A DNA stretch of 64,000 nt from Shewanella hanedai (GTDB lineage Bacteria; Pseudomonadota; Gammaproteobacteria; Enterobacterales; Shewanellaceae), in contig NZ_VKGK01000011.1 of assembly GCF_007197645.1 (NCBI RefSeq), positions 62,001 to 126,000 of the forward strand, read 5' to 3'. The notes beneath the pieces were generated by a model that did not search any database, was not told the DNA's origin, and saw only the letters and a program-made list of their open reading frames with translations. Both the position numbers and the translations under genes were made by a program. Within the stretch, counting starts at the first letter, position 1; each line of letters starts with the position of its first letter. Shown here one piece after another: positions 38,888 to 49,792 of this stretch.

Positions 38888-39913
38888 TTAATCCTCAGTT
38901 TTAACGTTTTTCTCTAGCTTTTTAACACGTTGAAATAGCTCGTCTAATTGCTTAAACCTAACCGTATTTCTACGCCATAACTTATTCGGCATCGCCACAC
39001 TTGTTGAGGTGTAAACACCAGGCTCACGAATAATACTGGTGACGTTCGTTCCACCAGAAATATGCGTCCCGTCCGCTATGGTTAAATGGCCAGCAACAGC
39101 ACTATTGCCGCCTATTATACAGTATTTACCAATTTTAGTGCTGCCAGCAATGGTAGAGTTACCTGCAATAGCGACATTTTCGCCGATCACATCGTTATGA
39201 GCAATCTGAACTTGATTATCGATAATAACACCATCATGGATCTCGGTATGCTCAAGCGCACCGCGGTCAACGGTGGTGCTGGCACCAATTTCAACACGAT
39301 TACCGATGCGTACACCACCGGTTTGTGGAATTTTAATCCATTGACCACGCTCATTCGCATAGCCAAAACCATCAGATCCAAGTACTGCACCTGAGTGGAT
39401 AATACAATCTTGTCCCAAATGCACATTATGGTAAATGGTGACATTAGCCCAAAGACGAGTGCCAGATCCAAGAATAGATTCCTGACCAATGACGCATCCA
39501 GGCCCTACTTGTACATTCTCACCTAAGATAACATTTTCACCAATGACGGCATTAGCGCCAATCGCAACACCTTCACCTAAGCTAGCACTTGGGTGGATCA
39601 CTGCAGTAGCATGGATACCATCAGCTGATTTGGGTGTGTTATCTAACAGTTGAGCAATGCGGGCAAATCCAACATAAGGATCATTTAAAATCAGTGCATT
39701 TCCCGTAAAGCCATCAAGTGCTTTCGGAGAGATCAATACAGCACTCGCTTGAGTTGTCTCAAGTTGTACACGGTACTTTGTATTCGCTAAAAAAGAGAGC
39801 TGCCCTTGGGCAGCGTTTTCAAGTGTTGCGACACTGGAAATAGCCAGTGTCTCATCACCTTGAATCTCAGCGCCGAGAACTTCTGCAAGCTCTCTTAACG
39901 TGTAGCATTTCAT
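38888..39913 (-). CDS. lpxD: UDP-3-O-(3-hydroxyacyl)glucosamine N-acyltransferase
   Basis: 341 residues from the ATG at 39913 (a TTG one codon earlier is possible). An N-terminal uridine-binding domain (LRELAEVLGAEIQGD...) precedes a hexapeptide beta helix (about 100-300), with the catalytic His region in IDNQVQIAHNDVIGENVAI, and a C-terminal helix. It adds the second hydroxyacyl chain in lipid A synthesis. It begins seven bases after the skp stop and lies 30 bases before fabZ; translation is probably coupled to skp. Confidence 0.96.
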   Translation of the reverse strand: MKCYTLRELAEVLGAEIQGDETLAISSVATLENAAQGQLSFLANTKYRVQLETTQASAVLISPKALDGFTGNALILNDPYVGFARIAQLLDNTPKSADGIHATAVIHPSASLGEGVAIGANAVIGENVILGENVQVGPGCVIGQESILGSGTRLWANVTIYHNVHLGQDCIIHSGAVLGSDGFGYANERGQWIKIPQTGGVRIGNRVEIGASTTVDRGALEHTEIHDGVIIDNQVQIAHNDVIGENVAIAGNSTIAGSTKIGKYCIIGGNSAVAGHLTIADGTHISGGTNVTSIIREPGVYTSTSVAMPNKLWRRNTVRFKQLDELFQRVKKLEKNVKTED

Positions 39914-39919
39914 CAATCA

Positions 39920-40420
39920 TTAACCTTTGCTAAGCGCATCAACTACTTTACTACTAATGTCTGCAGTCGGCTTAACATAGATCACAGCACCACGTTGTAG
40001 CACCATGTCATAGTTATCTTTTTCTGCGATTTTGTTAATAGCTTGCTGCACTTTAACAAGTAACTTGTTCTGCTCTTCACCTTGGCGACGACGCATATCT
40101 TCATCTAACGCCTTACCTTTAAGCTGCAGATCAGACTTCATTGATTCCATTTTACGAACCAACTCAGTCTTCTGAGTGTCACTCATTAGCGCACCGTCAC
40201 GTTGTTGCTTCTCAAGCATCCCACGTAACTCTTCTTGGATTTTCTGAACACTGGCAACACGATCACCAAACTCAGTTTTCAAGGTTTTACTTACCTGCTC
40301 GCGCTGGGGTAACTGCTCGAATACGGCTTGCATATCAACTACTGCTATTTTCTCTGCTTGTGCCGCTAAAGGGGCTGCCAGTAGAACCAAAACCGTCATA
40401 GCGCGATTTAACATCTTCAT
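39920..40420 (-). CDS. skp: Periplasmic chaperone Skp/OmpH
   Basis: 166 residues from the ATG at 40420, with AGGAG nine bases upstream. A signal peptide (MLNRAMTVLVLLAAPLAAQA) is followed by the conserved EKIAVVDMQAVFEQLPQRE and a long charged coiled coil (about 45-130) that forms the tentacles of the trimeric chaperone. Skp holds unfolded outer-membrane proteins on their way to the Bam complex; the gene follows bamA by 60 bases. Confidence 0.94.
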   Translation of the reverse strand: MKMLNRAMTVLVLLAAPLAAQAEKIAVVDMQAVFEQLPQREQVSKTLKTEFGDRVASVQKIQEELRGMLEKQQRDGALMSDTQKTELVRKMESMKSDLQLKGKALDEDMRRRQGEEQNKLLVKVQQAINKIAEKDNYDMVLQRGAVIYVKPTADISSKVVDALSKG

Positions 40421-40480
40421 CAAAAATTACTCCTGTATTCAGCAAAACTTGCCGATATATCTTTATAAATTAGTTAGAAA

Positions 40481-42964
40481 TTAGAAAGTTTTACCAATGT
40501 TGAATGAGAAAATCTCAGTTTCATCATCTTCATATTCCTTGATTGGCCATGCGAGACTAAATACCATTGGTCCCATTGGCGACAACCACTGAACACTCAT
40601 CCCCCAAGACGCACGGATCCGCGCTGGGTCTGAATAATCCTCTAGCTTATCAAACTCATGAGCAGGAAGATATTTGTATGAGTCATAATCGAACTCAGTA
40701 TCCCATACGTTACCGGCATCAACAAAGAAGCTGGTTCGTACTGAATTTGTATATGCTTCATCCAAGAAAGGTGTCGGCACGATCATTTCGATACTTGCAG
40801 TCGCGATTGCATTACCACCAATAGAACGACCTGAACTGACCTGGATCTGGTTAGGATCGCCAGGTAAGAAACACCCATCGCCCGATGGATCAGGTGAACA
40901 AGGCTCTAGACCACGAGATAAGTAGAACGAACGTGGTCCAACAGAGTTAGACTTGAAGCCACGCAATGAGCTACTACCCCCTGAGTAATAGTTCTCCCAG
41001 AAAGGCAAGATTTGATCATTGTCATTAAACTTACCATAACCGTTGCCATAACCAAGACGTGCTTTGGTTAATACAACAAAGCTCTGATTACGGTTTAGCG
41101 GGAAGTAGAAACTCGTGTCAAAATCTGCTTTAAAATACTGCAGATCAGAGCCCGGAATAGTGATCTTAGTATTTAAACGCTGAGACGAACCATTCGATGG
41201 GAAGGTGCCTCGGTTTAAGTTACTACGTGACCAGCCTAAGTTTGCCTCGAAATTATCAAACGCTAATGAAGCATTAGGATCATCACTATCACGGTAGATA
41301 TTATAAAAACGCAATGCCTGCTCATAAGCTGAAATCTCTGAGATTTCGTTATGACGATAACCTATACCACCATTGATACGATTATATTCATTGATCGGAA
41401 AACCTGAATTAATCGCGACACCATATGAACTGTTTTTATAAGCTTCGAGGTTGGCTTCATCAGCATCGAACTCATTCCAATAGATGCTTCCACCTAGACT
41501 GACACCATCTTTAGTAAAATAAGGATCAGTAAAAGATAGGTTGACATTCTTAGAGTATTTATTGGTATTTAAGTTAAGACCAGCTTGGTTACCCGTACCA
41601 AGAAAGTTGCTCTGCTGAACACCAAACTGCAGACTCATGCCCGATTCAGTACCGTAACCAACACCGGCGTTAAATGAACCCGATGGTTGCTCTTTTACAC
41701 TAAACGCGACATCTACCAGATCATCAGTACCTGGTACCTGAACGGTTTCAGTGTCGACGGTTTCAAAATAACCTAGACGGTTAAGATTGGACTTTGAAAG
41801 CTCAACTTGCGCCGAGTTTAACCAAGCACCTTCCATCTGACGTAATTGACGTCGCATCACTTCATCTTTAGTGATCTGGTTACCTGAAAAGTTAATACTG
41901 CGTACATAAACCCGCTTACCCGGTTTAATATTAACGTTTAGGCTGACCTCTTTGGTCTCATCATCAATCTCAGGATAAGTTTTCACTTCAGGATAAGCGT
42001 AACCAAATCGACCTAAATATTTGCCGTACATCTCTTCGGCAAAGGTCACATCAGAGCCGTTATACATGTCTCCCACTTTAATTGGAAGAATCGCTTTCAT
42101 CAGCTCCTCACGCCCCATGAGATCACCAGTTAGGTTAACTTCTTTAACCTTGTACTGCTCACCCTCATCGACATTAATCGTAATATAAAGCCCTTTACGA
42201 TCTGGCGTCATAGTGACTTGAGTGGATGTGACATCAAAACGAATATAACCGCGGTTTTGATAGAAAGATTTAACGGTTTCGAGATCAGCCTCTAGCTTCT
42301 GCTTCTGATAGCGACGCTCACCGAACAGATCCCACCAAGCAACGAAATCTTTAAGCTCAAGCATGCCGATAAGTTCAGCATCGCTAAACTCTTCGTTACC
42401 AACGATATTTATCTGCTTAATTTCAGCAGCTAAACCTTCGGTAAAATTGAATTTCAGCTCAACACGATTTCGAGGTAAATTGATAACCTGTGCTTCGACT
42501 TTAGCGCCATACTTTCCGACGCCATAGTAGAAGTCCTGCAGGCTCTTCTCAATTCCAGTTAACATAGTCCGATCGAGTGACTCGCCAGTTTTAACACCTG
42601 AACCGTCTAGACTCTCTTGCAACTGTTCATCTTTGATATCTTTGTTGCCTTCAAAGGTAACGGCACTGATAGTTGGTCTCTCTTTGACCGTTACAATCAA
42701 TACACCACCGTCACGACTCACTTCGATATGTTCAAAGTTAGTTGAGGCATACAAGCTTTTAATTGCTTGTTGAAGTTTAAGTTCATCAACAGTATCGCCA
42801 ACCTTGACTGGAATTGTCAGTAAGGCCGCACCAAGAGCTACGCGCTGTAGTCCTTGAACTTGAATATCTGTGACTTCAAAAGGCTGGAATGTTTCTGCCC
42901 AACCGTTCCCTGATAAAGACGCACCGACTAATACCATCGAGGCAAAAAGTTTATTAAATCTCAT
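40481..42964 (-). CDS. bamA: Outer membrane protein assembly factor BamA
   Basis: 827-residue Omp85 protein. A signal peptide (about 1-23) and five POTRA domains (about 24-425; for example QPFEVTDIQVQGLQRVALGAALLTIP opens POTRA1) precede the C-terminal 16-stranded barrel. The conserved loop 6 motif is in the GGSSSLRGFKSNSVGPR region (near residue 660), and the protein ends with the terminal strand signature IFSFNIGKTF. It is essential for folding of outer-membrane beta barrels. It lies between rseP and skp as in E. coli and Pseudomonas. Confidence 0.97.
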   Translation of the reverse strand: MRFNKLFASMVLVGASLSGNGWAETFQPFEVTDIQVQGLQRVALGAALLTIPVKVGDTVDELKLQQAIKSLYASTNFEHIEVSRDGGVLIVTVKERPTISAVTFEGNKDIKDEQLQESLDGSGVKTGESLDRTMLTGIEKSLQDFYYGVGKYGAKVEAQVINLPRNRVELKFNFTEGLAAEIKQINIVGNEEFSDAELIGMLELKDFVAWWDLFGERRYQKQKLEADLETVKSFYQNRGYIRFDVTSTQVTMTPDRKGLYITINVDEGEQYKVKEVNLTGDLMGREELMKAILPIKVGDMYNGSDVTFAEEMYGKYLGRFGYAYPEVKTYPEIDDETKEVSLNVNIKPGKRVYVRSINFSGNQITKDEVMRRQLRQMEGAWLNSAQVELSKSNLNRLGYFETVDTETVQVPGTDDLVDVAFSVKEQPSGSFNAGVGYGTESGMSLQFGVQQSNFLGTGNQAGLNLNTNKYSKNVNLSFTDPYFTKDGVSLGGSIYWNEFDADEANLEAYKNSSYGVAINSGFPINEYNRINGGIGYRHNEISEISAYEQALRFYNIYRDSDDPNASLAFDNFEANLGWSRSNLNRGTFPSNGSSQRLNTKITIPGSDLQYFKADFDTSFYFPLNRNQSFVVLTKARLGYGNGYGKFNDNDQILPFWENYYSGGSSSLRGFKSNSVGPRSFYLSRGLEPCSPDPSGDGCFLPGDPNQIQVSSGRSIGGNAIATASIEMIVPTPFLDEAYTNSVRTSFFVDAGNVWDTEFDYDSYKYLPAHEFDKLEDYSDPARIRASWGMSVQWLSPMGPMVFSLAWPIKEYEDDETEIFSFNIGKTF

Positions 42965-42994
42965 AGAGCACTTCTAGTTATTGTGTGTCCTTGC

Positions 42995-44380
42995 TCAGAG
43001 TCGGGAGAAATCATTGAAAAGCGCAACACTCATCAACATTAGCAGCATAGCTGCCCCAAATCTGAATCCAATTTCCTGAACCTTTTCAGGTACAGGCCTG
43101 CCTGTGATCACTTCAATGAAGTAATATAACAGGTGTCCCCCATCAAGCACTGGCAAAGGTAGTAAGTTGATAATACCTAAGTTAACACTGATTAATGCGA
43201 GGAAACCTAAAAAGTAAACCAAGCCATAGTTAGCACTATTACCCGCACCTTGTGCAATAGATATTGGTCCACTTAAATTTTTCACCGATATATCGCCGGT
43301 GAACAACTTGCCTATCATCTTAAAGCTGACATCAACAAGTTGCCATGTTTTATCTGCTGCCACTACAAAAGATTCTATAAATCCATATTCTAATTGCAGT
43401 TTCATGTTTTCTGGCCAAGCAGCTTGAGTCGGAGCAATACCAATCACACCTTCAATCTTACCTTGAGCATTTTCTCGCTCTTGAGGAGTAACAACAAACT
43501 TAAGTTGCTCACCCGCTCGTTTTATCGTGATATCTACAGGCCTGTTTGGTGATGACTTTATCACCTCAACAAACTCTTCCCAATCGAGATAAGGTGCACC
43601 GTCCATTGCGACAAGAGTGTCGCCGACTTCAATACCTGCAGCAGCCGCTGCACCATCAGGACTCACTAAACCCAATACAGGCGTAATAGCGGGTCGGTAA
43701 ATACCTAAACCTAAAGAGGTTATTGGTGACTCTTTATCAGGGTCGAAATGCCAACTTTCTGTATTTAAGGTGTACTTTTGACCTTGAGTAACGGGGGGTG
43801 AATCATTAACATCGGTCATTCCACTAATGGGAGTTAACGTTAACTCAACCTTGGGATCGCCTATGTGCGCTACTAATGCGTAAGTAACTTCTTCCCAGTT
43901 TTTAACCGACTGACCACCCACAGAGGTGATCTGCATCGGCTCATCAACCTGAATTTGTGCAGCAGGAGTACCCAGTATCGTCGTATCAATAACAGGCTTG
44001 AGAGAAGGAACACCAATAAGATACATGAAATAAAGCGCGATAATGGCGAAAAGAAAGTTCGCTAGCGGCCCAGCGGCAACAATCGCAATTCGTTGCCATA
44101 CCGTTTTGCGGTTAAAAGCTTGATCTTTTAACTCTTCAGGGACGTCGTCAACTCGCTCATCGAGCATTTTAACGTAGCCACCGAGGGGAATAAGTGCCAA
44201 AACATACTCGGTTCCGTCTTTGCCCACCTTACGCCAAATGGCTTTACCGAAACCGATCGAAAAACGTTCGACCTTCACACCGCAACGCCTGGCTACCCAA
44301 AAATGGCCATACTCGTGTGCAGTAATTAGCATACCTAATGCAATGATAAAGGAACCTAGGTTCCAAAAAAAATCGATCAT
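42995..44380 (-). CDS. rseP: Site-2 intramembrane zinc protease RseP
   Basis: 461 residues. The zinc-binding HEYGH is at about 23-27 in the first membrane segment and the third ligand motif NLLPLPVLDGGHLLYY is near 400. Two PDZ domains lie in the periplasmic part (about 110-310; SPDGAAAAAGIEVGDTLVAMDGAPY). RseP completes cleavage of the anti-sigma-E factor RseA during envelope stress, and also removes signal-peptide remnants. It is upstream of bamA, one of the usual sigma-E targets, with 30 bases between. Confidence 0.96.
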   Translation of the reverse strand: MIDFFWNLGSFIIALGMLITAHEYGHFWVARRCGVKVERFSIGFGKAIWRKVGKDGTEYVLALIPLGGYVKMLDERVDDVPEELKDQAFNRKTVWQRIAIVAAGPLANFLFAIIALYFMYLIGVPSLKPVIDTTILGTPAAQIQVDEPMQITSVGGQSVKNWEEVTYALVAHIGDPKVELTLTPISGMTDVNDSPPVTQGQKYTLNTESWHFDPDKESPITSLGLGIYRPAITPVLGLVSPDGAAAAAGIEVGDTLVAMDGAPYLDWEEFVEVIKSSPNRPVDITIKRAGEQLKFVVTPQERENAQGKIEGVIGIAPTQAAWPENMKLQLEYGFIESFVVAADKTWQLVDVSFKMIGKLFTGDISVKNLSGPISIAQGAGNSANYGLVYFLGFLALISVNLGIINLLPLPVLDGGHLLYYFIEVITGRPVPEKVQEIGFRFGAAMLLMLMSVALFNDFSRL

Positions 44381-44399
44381 TCCCTTCCTCAGAGATTAG

Positions 44400-45587
44400 T
44401 TAAATTTTATTTACCCATTCTGTCGCATAGATACGAGACTGTACATCCAATGCTAAAATGTCATCAATATTGTTTAGTGCTTGTTTAGGTACATGACTTA
44501 AACAGTTTTCATTCACTTTAGCAATATCGGTAAATTTAATTTTATTATTTAAAAATGCAGCCACTGATATTTCATTTGCCGCATTTAATATTGTTGTTGC
44601 CTCTTGACCCTGCTCACACGCATCTATCGCTAACGCTAAACAAGGAAATCGAGTGAAGTCAGGTTCTAAGAAGCTTAACTGTCCGACTTTGAAAAAGTCT
44701 AAAGGTTCAACTCCAGAGCGAATTCTTTGTGGATAAGACATACAATGTGCAATCGGTGTGCGCATATCAGGGTTGCCCAGTTGAGCAATTACCGAGCCAT
44801 CTAAGTACTGCACCATAGAGTGAATAACACTTTGAGGATGAACAACGACCTTAATCTGTTCGGCACTTGCATTAAATAACCAACGAGCTTCGATATACTC
44901 AAGCCCTTTGTTCATCATGCTCGCCGAATCAACAGAGATTTTACGCCCCATAGACCAATTAGGATGTTTACACGCTTGCGCTGGCGTCATTTGAGCTAAT
45001 GAGCTTAGTTCAGAGCTTAAAAAGGGACCACCAGAACCCGTTAGCAAGATATGTGAGATGCCCGCTTCTTTAAATTCACAGAAACCTATTCTTTGCTGTT
45101 CAGATTCAGGTAACACTTGAAAAATCGCGTTGTGCTCACTATCTACTGGTAACACCTGAGCACCGGATTTCTTCATCTCTTCAATAAAGAGGCGCCCTGA
45201 CATCACCAGAGACTCTTTATTCGCTAATAACACTCGCTTACCAGCTTTAACAGCAGCAAGTGTTGGCATTAGCCCTGCCGCGCCAACAATTGCGGCCATA
45301 ACGGTATCAACACAAGTTGCTGTTACAATAGCGTAAAGCTCATCTTCGCCAGTGGTTACTTCAACTTTTGAACTCGGCGACAGTCGCTCCTGCAACAACT
45401 TAGCCGCGTTAGCATCAACCATGTGTGCAATTTGAGGTTGATGTAACTCACATAGAGCCAGCATCTTGTCGACATTGGTATTGGCCACTAACGCATAAAT
45501 AGAATAAGCCTCAAAATTATTGGAAATCACGCTCAGCGTGCTTGCACCAATAGATCCTGTAGCGCCTAATATCACCATGTTCTGCAT
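44400..45587 (-). CDS. dxr: 1-deoxy-D-xylulose 5-phosphate reductoisomerase
   Basis: 395 residues from the ATG at 45587. The frame is open seven codons further, but that would overlap cdsA by 17 bases, and the chosen start puts the NADPH-binding motif [10 protein letters not shown] at residues 4-13 as in other Dxr proteins. Active-site blocks are [28 protein letters not shown] and [23 protein letters not shown]. It makes methylerythritol phosphate, the committed step of the isoprenoid pathway, feeding UppS two genes upstream. The order uppS-cdsA-dxr-rseP is that of Pseudomonas, not E. coli (where dxr precedes uppS). Confidence 0.96.
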   Translation of the reverse strand: MQNMVILGATGSIGASTLSVISNNFEAYSIYALVANTNVDKMLALCELHQPQIAHMVDANAAKLLQERLSPSSKVEVTTGEDELYAIVTATCVDTVMAAIVGAAGLMPTLAAVKAGKRVLLANKESLVMSGRLFIEEMKKSGAQVLPVDSEHNAIFQVLPESEQQRIGFCEFKEAGISHILLTGSGGPFLSSELSSLAQMTPAQACKHPNWSMGRKISVDSASMMNKGLEYIEARWLFNASAEQIKVVVHPQSVIHSMVQYLDGSVIAQLGNPDMRTPIAHCMSYPQRIRSGVEPLDFFKVGQLSFLEPDFTRFPCLALAIDACEQGQEATTILNAANEISVAAFLNNKIKFTDIAKVNENCLSHVPKQALNNIDDILALDVQSRIYATEWVNKI

Positions 45588-45591
45588 AAAA

Positions 45592-46449
45592 TTACATCCA
45601 AAATGCAATATAGATTAATGTAAATACAGGCAGTGCAGCAGTTAAACTGTCGATACGGTCTAGAACGCCACCATGACCAGGCAGAATGTTGCCAGAATCT
45701 TTAATCTCAGCCACGCGTTTAAACATGCTTTCAGAAAGATCGCCAACGGCAGACACCAAGGCCACAAACAGAGTCACGCAAATAACCAAACTCAGTTCCT
45801 GCTCAGGAGAAATCTGCATGATTGCAAACACAATCAACATGCTCATCGCTAAGCCGCCGACTAGGCCTTCAATGGTTTTAGCTGGACTAACATTGGGCAT
45901 CAATTTAGTACGCCCTAACGCTTTACCCGCAAAATAAGCGCCGCTATCAGTCGCCCACACAACTAACATGACTAAAAAGACTAATGAGCCACCATAGTAT
46001 GGATCAAGCTCTGTGCTTAGCCCTTTAAGCGCAACCAGTGCGGCATAGCATGGAATTAGCGTTAGCTGACCGAACATAGACTTGAACATATGGCTTTTTT
46101 GCCATAATGCTGCACTTTTAGGGAACGATATCACTAACAGAAAAGCGATAATCCACCAGAAGGCCCCGATTAAAATAATCGAAAGGTATACCGGATGGAG
46201 ATGTCCCTTAAACCAAAGTTCATCACTTGGCACAAATAAATTTAGTGCCACTAATAAGATGCCAATGGTAACCGTGAAGCTCCACTGCGTTATCTGACAG
46301 CGTTTATCAATTATCTGCCCCCACTCCTTGGCTGCGATTAAAAATACCCCTATAAGCGCCCAAGAGAAGTATTCTGTAGGGAGCCCAAAAACGGCTCCCA
46401 AAACCAAGGGGATTAACCATATTGCTGTTATTATTCGTTGTTTTAGCAA
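45592..46449 (-). CDS. cdsA: Phosphatidate cytidylyltransferase
   Basis: 285-residue membrane enzyme making CDP-diacylglycerol from phosphatidate and CTP. It has about eight hydrophobic segments and the CdsA signature in the C-terminal half ([35 protein letters not shown], with the Asp pair for metal binding). The start codon is TTG at 46449, with AGAGGG just upstream and no ATG nearby in frame. It sits 15 bases after uppS and four bases before dxr, a tight operon. Confidence 0.95.
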   Translation of the reverse strand: MLKQRIITAIWLIPLVLGAVFGLPTEYFSWALIGVFLIAAKEWGQIIDKRCQITQWSFTVTIGILLVALNLFVPSDELWFKGHLHPVYLSIILIGAFWWIIAFLLVISFPKSAALWQKSHMFKSMFGQLTLIPCYAALVALKGLSTELDPYYGGSLVFLVMLVVWATDSGAYFAGKALGRTKLMPNVSPAKTIEGLVGGLAMSMLIVFAIMQISPEQELSLVICVTLFVALVSAVGDLSESMFKRVAEIKDSGNILPGHGGVLDRIDSLTAALPVFTLIYIAFWM

Positions 46450-46464
46450 AACTGTCCCTCTACA

Positions 46465-47259
46465 TTATTTAATTTCTTGCAACGACTCTATCTGACAACC
46501 CGTCAAACCAAATCGACGTTGTCTTGAGGCAAAAGTTGCGACTGCTTGCTTAAAAGCCTGCTCATCAAAATCAGGCCACAGGATATCGGTAAACACCAAC
46601 TCTGCATACGCTGCTTGCCAGAGCACAAAGTTACTAATCCGGTAATCACCACCCGTGCGGATCATTAAATCAACTTCAGGCTGATTTTGCATGCTTAAAT
46701 GACGACTTATGGCCTCTTCAGTGAACTGACTGCTGCTCATTTCACCAGATTCCACTTTTTCAGCCAATATTTTAGCCGCCTGCATGATATCCCAACGGCC
46801 ACCATAGTTAGCTGCAACATTGAGAACCATGCCAGTATTATTGGCAGTTTTATCTTCGGCGGCAGCGATCTGTTTCTGTAATCGTTCAGAAAAACGGCTT
46901 GTATCACCAATGATATTGAGTCTCACACCATTGTTATGGAGTAATTTAATCTCTCGTTGAAGTACAGTAAAAAATAGTTCCATCAACAAGGTGACCTCTT
47001 TATCAGGTCTACGCCAATTCTCGCTCGAAAACGCAAACAAGGTTAGCGAGTCAATGCCCATCTCTCTGGCGGTGCTAACTGCACGCCTAACCGTTTTAAC
47101 ACCAGCTTTATGCCCCATGACTCTAGGCTTACCTTTCGCCTGAGCCCAGCGCCCATTGCCATCCATGATGATAGCAACGTGCTTTGGAGTGGACAGCTTA
47201 ACAAGCTCTGCAAGCTCCAAAGCTGAAAACTCTGAACAAGATTCGGAGTCGATTGACAT
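46465..47259 (-). CDS. uppS: Undecaprenyl diphosphate synthase
   Basis: 264-residue cis-prenyltransferase supplying the C55 carrier for peptidoglycan and O-antigen. Catalytic [10 protein letters not shown] (Asp in the first loop, about 31-40) is followed by [21 protein letters not shown] and the C-terminal [29 protein letters not shown]. It has a 20-residue N-terminal extension relative to the E. coli enzyme's core. It lies 80 bases after frr, with a strong hairpin in that gap. Confidence 0.95.
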   Translation of the reverse strand: MSIDSESCSEFSALELAELVKLSTPKHVAIIMDGNGRWAQAKGKPRVMGHKAGVKTVRRAVSTAREMGIDSLTLFAFSSENWRRPDKEVTLLMELFFTVLQREIKLLHNNGVRLNIIGDTSRFSERLQKQIAAAEDKTANNTGMVLNVAANYGGRWDIMQAAKILAEKVESGEMSSSQFTEEAISRHLSMQNQPEVDLMIRTGGDYRISNFVLWQAAYAELVFTDILWPDFDEQAFKQAVATFASRQRRFGLTGCQIESLQEIK

Positions 47260-47277
47260 CTATTACAACCCTTTAAA

Positions 47278-47312
47278 TAGACAAACGCCGTGTAGTATAC
47301 CTCTACACGGCG
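47278..47312 (-). terminator. Hairpin between frr and uppS
   Basis: CGCCGTGTAG (47286-47295) and CTACACGGCG (47303-47312) form a perfect 10-bp GC-rich stem with a seven-base loop, followed on the minus strand by TTTGTCTATTT. It is probably a partial terminator separating the translation-factor genes from the lipid and isoprenoid genes, which need a share of read-through or their own promoter. Confidence 0.75.
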
Positions 47313-47339
47313 CCTTAACTCTAGTTTCTTAGCCTGAGA

Positions 47340-47897
47340 TTAGACTTCCATCAGCTCTGCTTCTTTTGCAGCCAATATCTCGTCAATCAGTTTGATATGC
47401 GCATCGGTGAATTTCTGCACGTCTTCTTCACTGCGGCGTACGTCATCTTCAGTACACTCTTTGTCTTTCTCTAATCCTTTCACATCAGAGTTGGCATCAC
47501 GACGCACGTTACGTACCGCGATACGACCATTTTCAGCTTCAGCACGTACAACCTTGATAAGGTCTTTACGACGTTGCTCAGTCAGCGCTGGAAGTGGTAC
47601 TCGGATTGTTGCACCTGCAGACATTGGATTTAGACCCAAATCTGAACTCATGATCGCCTTTTCTACTGCAGGGATCATTGTGCTATCAAATACAGAGATA
47701 GCCAGTGTACGTGAATCTTCAATTGAGACATTACCCACCTGTTTCAATGGCGTTAAAGAACCATAATAAGGCACTTTAATCGAATCCAATAGACTTGGGT
47801 GTGCACGACCAGTACGGACTTTAGCCATCTGTGTTTTAGTCGCTTCAACGCATTTGTCCATGCGTTCCTTAGCATCTTTTTTAATTTCGTTTAGCAC
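47340..47897 (-). CDS. frr: Ribosome recycling factor
   Basis: 185 residues, exactly the E. coli length. It starts at GTG (47897) with AAGGAT eight bases upstream. Conserved blocks are [60 protein letters not shown] and [10 protein letters not shown]. With EF-G it splits the post-termination ribosome. The gene is the fourth of rpsB-tsf-pyrH-frr. Confidence 0.97.
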   Translation of the reverse strand: MLNEIKKDAKERMDKCVEATKTQMAKVRTGRAHPSLLDSIKVPYYGSLTPLKQVGNVSIEDSRTLAISVFDSTMIPAVEKAIMSSDLGLNPMSAGATIRVPLPALTEQRRKDLIKVVRAEAENGRIAVRNVRRDANSDVKGLEKDKECTEDDVRRSEEDVQKFTDAHIKLIDEILAAKEAELMEV

Positions 47898-47991
47898 GTT
47901 AATTATCCTTTATGTGTCTCTGAATGCTTAATCTTCATTGAACTAAAGCTTTCGCATAGCAATATTTGCCTGCTCGCTTCACTCTCGATGT

Positions 47992-48741
47992 TTACACAGC
48001 GAGGCTACTGACTTTTGTCGATTTGATCATTGTCCCTTCGTGCTCGCCCATAATCACGCGGCGAAGAGCACCAGGTTTATTCATGTTAAAAACTAATATT
48101 GGCATATCATGATCTCTCGCCATCGTAAATGCAGCAAGATCCATCACTTTTAATTCTTTATCAAGTACTTCATCGTAACCCATTTCATCGTACTTTACTG
48201 CATCTGGGTTCTTAACTGGATCATCTGAGTAGACGCCATCAACTTTAGTGCCTTTTAAAACCACTTCAGCTTCGATTTCGATACCGCGTAAACATGCGGC
48301 AGAGTCAGTAGTACAAAAAGGGTTACCTGTACCGGCTGCAAAGATAACCACACGACCTGATTTCAGCAAGCTAATCGCTTCAGCCCAGTTGTAGTCATCA
48401 CATACACCTTTAAGAGGGATTGCAGACATTAATCTTGCATTGACATAGGCACGGTGCAAAGCATCACGCATTGCCAAACCGTTCATCACAGTTGCAAGCA
48501 TACCCATATGATCACCAACAACGCGATTCATACCAGCTTTAGCTAGTCCTTCACCACGGAATAGGTTACCACCACCGATAACCACACCTACCTGAATGCC
48601 AAGCTCAACCAGTTCTTTTATCTCCTGAGCCATACGATCCAACACTTTAGGATCTATGCCAAAGCCTTCTTCACCCATTAAGGCTTCGCCACTAAGCTTA
48701 AGAAGAATACGTCGAAATGCAGGTTTAGGATTCGTGCTCAT
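47992..48741 (-). CDS. pyrH: Uridylate kinase
   Basis: 249-residue amino-acid-kinase-family enzyme phosphorylating UMP. Motifs are [71 protein letters not shown] and the C-terminal [21 protein letters not shown]. It is 94 bases upstream of frr and 94 bases after tsf, with a hairpin in the latter gap. Confidence 0.97.
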   Translation of the reverse strand: MSTNPKPAFRRILLKLSGEALMGEEGFGIDPKVLDRMAQEIKELVELGIQVGVVIGGGNLFRGEGLAKAGMNRVVGDHMGMLATVMNGLAMRDALHRAYVNARLMSAIPLKGVCDDYNWAEAISLLKSGRVVIFAAGTGNPFCTTDSAACLRGIEIEAEVVLKGTKVDGVYSDDPVKNPDAVKYDEMGYDEVLDKELKVMDLAAFTMARDHDMPILVFNMNKPGALRRVIMGEHEGTMIKSTKVSSLAV

Positions 48742-48783
48742 TATTATTGTCCTGGTTTATGCCGATAGGTAATTATCTGATAT

Positions 48784-48814
48784 ACAATAAAACCGCAGCG
48801 GTTGCTACGGTTTT
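48784..48814 (-). terminator. Hairpin between tsf and pyrH
   Basis: AAAACCGCAGC (48789-48799) pairs with GCTACGGTTTT (48804-48814), with one wobble on the minus-strand RNA, around a four-base loop; TTTTATT follows on the minus strand. It is a probable intrinsic terminator or attenuator lowering pyrH-frr transcription relative to rpsB-tsf. Confidence 0.75.
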
Positions 48815-48835
48815 ATGGGGGCTTAAGTAAGGGGA

Positions 48836-49684
48836 TTAAGCCTTAGAAGCAGCGATCTGTGCAGCAACTTCTGCAGCAAAATCTTCTGATTTCTTCTCAA
48901 TACCTTCGCCAACTTCTAGACGGATGAAGTTAGTTACTGTAGCGCCTTTTTCTTTAAGAATGTCGCCAACAGTTTTCTTAGGCTCCATGATGTAAGCCTG
49001 ACCTGTAAGAGAGATCTCACCGGTAAACTTCTTCATACGGCCAACAACCATCTTCTCAGCGATTTCAGCAGGCTTGCCTTCGTTCATCGCGATTTCGATT
49101 TGAAGTGCTTTTTCTCTTTCAACAAGATCAGCAGGAACGTCAGTTGGATTAACGAACTCTGGCTTAGAAGCAGCAATGTGCATTGCGATGTGCTTAAGCG
49201 TTTCTGCATCAGCGTCACCAGCAACAACAACACCAATACGATCACCGTGACGGTAAGAAGAAAGGTTAGCACCGTCAATGTACTCAACGCGACGAATATT
49301 GATGTTCTCACCAATCTTAGTCACTAGAGCAATACGTGTATCTTCGAACTGTGCTTTTAGATCTTCGATAGTTACTTTAGATGCTGAAGCAACGTCTAGT
49401 ACCGCGTTAGCGAATCCTAGGAAGTTTGCATCTTTTGCAACGAAGTCAGTTTGACAGTTAACTTCTAATAGCGCAGCAAAACCTTCGCCATTTTGAATAA
49501 GAATTGTACCTTCAGCAGCGATGTTACCTGCTTTTTTAGCAGCCTTAGCAGCACCACTTTTACGCATATTGTCAATTGCTAGCTCAATATCACCAGCAGT
49601 TTCAGTCAATGCGTTCTTACAATCCATCATGCCAGCGCCAGTGCGCTCACGAAGTTCTTTAACCTGGGCAGCAGTAATTGCCAT
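48836..49684 (-). CDS. tsf: Translation elongation factor Ts
   Basis: 282 residues; nucleotide exchange factor for EF-Tu. The N-terminal UBA-like domain ([26 protein letters not shown]) and the TDFVAKD exchange motif (about 80-86) are intact; the C-terminal dimerisation region ends AAQIAASKA. It follows rpsB by 108 bases with a GC-rich hairpin between. Confidence 0.97.
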   Translation of the reverse strand: MAITAAQVKELRERTGAGMMDCKNALTETAGDIELAIDNMRKSGAAKAAKKAGNIAAEGTILIQNGEGFAALLEVNCQTDFVAKDANFLGFANAVLDVASASKVTIEDLKAQFEDTRIALVTKIGENINIRRVEYIDGANLSSYRHGDRIGVVVAGDADAETLKHIAMHIAASKPEFVNPTDVPADLVEREKALQIEIAMNEGKPAEIAEKMVVGRMKKFTGEISLTGQAYIMEPKKTVGDILKEKGATVTNFIRLEVGEGIEKKSEDFAAEVAAQIAASKA

Positions 49685-49709
49685 TGTTAAATCCTCTAAA
49701 AATAATTCT

Positions 49710-49740
49710 TCAAATAGGAAACAGGGGCCGAAGGCCCCTG
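49710..49740 (-). terminator. Hairpin between rpsB and tsf
   Basis: CAGGGGCC (49722-49729) and GGCCCCTG (49733-49740) form an 8-bp GC stem closed by TTC on the minus strand, then TTTCCTATTT. A hairpin in the rpsB-tsf spacer is also known in E. coli; here it would act as a partial terminator or mRNA-processing site. Confidence 0.7.
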
Positions 49741-49792
49741 ATCACCAATCAACTCGCTTGGTTAATATGGGAGATGAAAATCATCAACCTTA

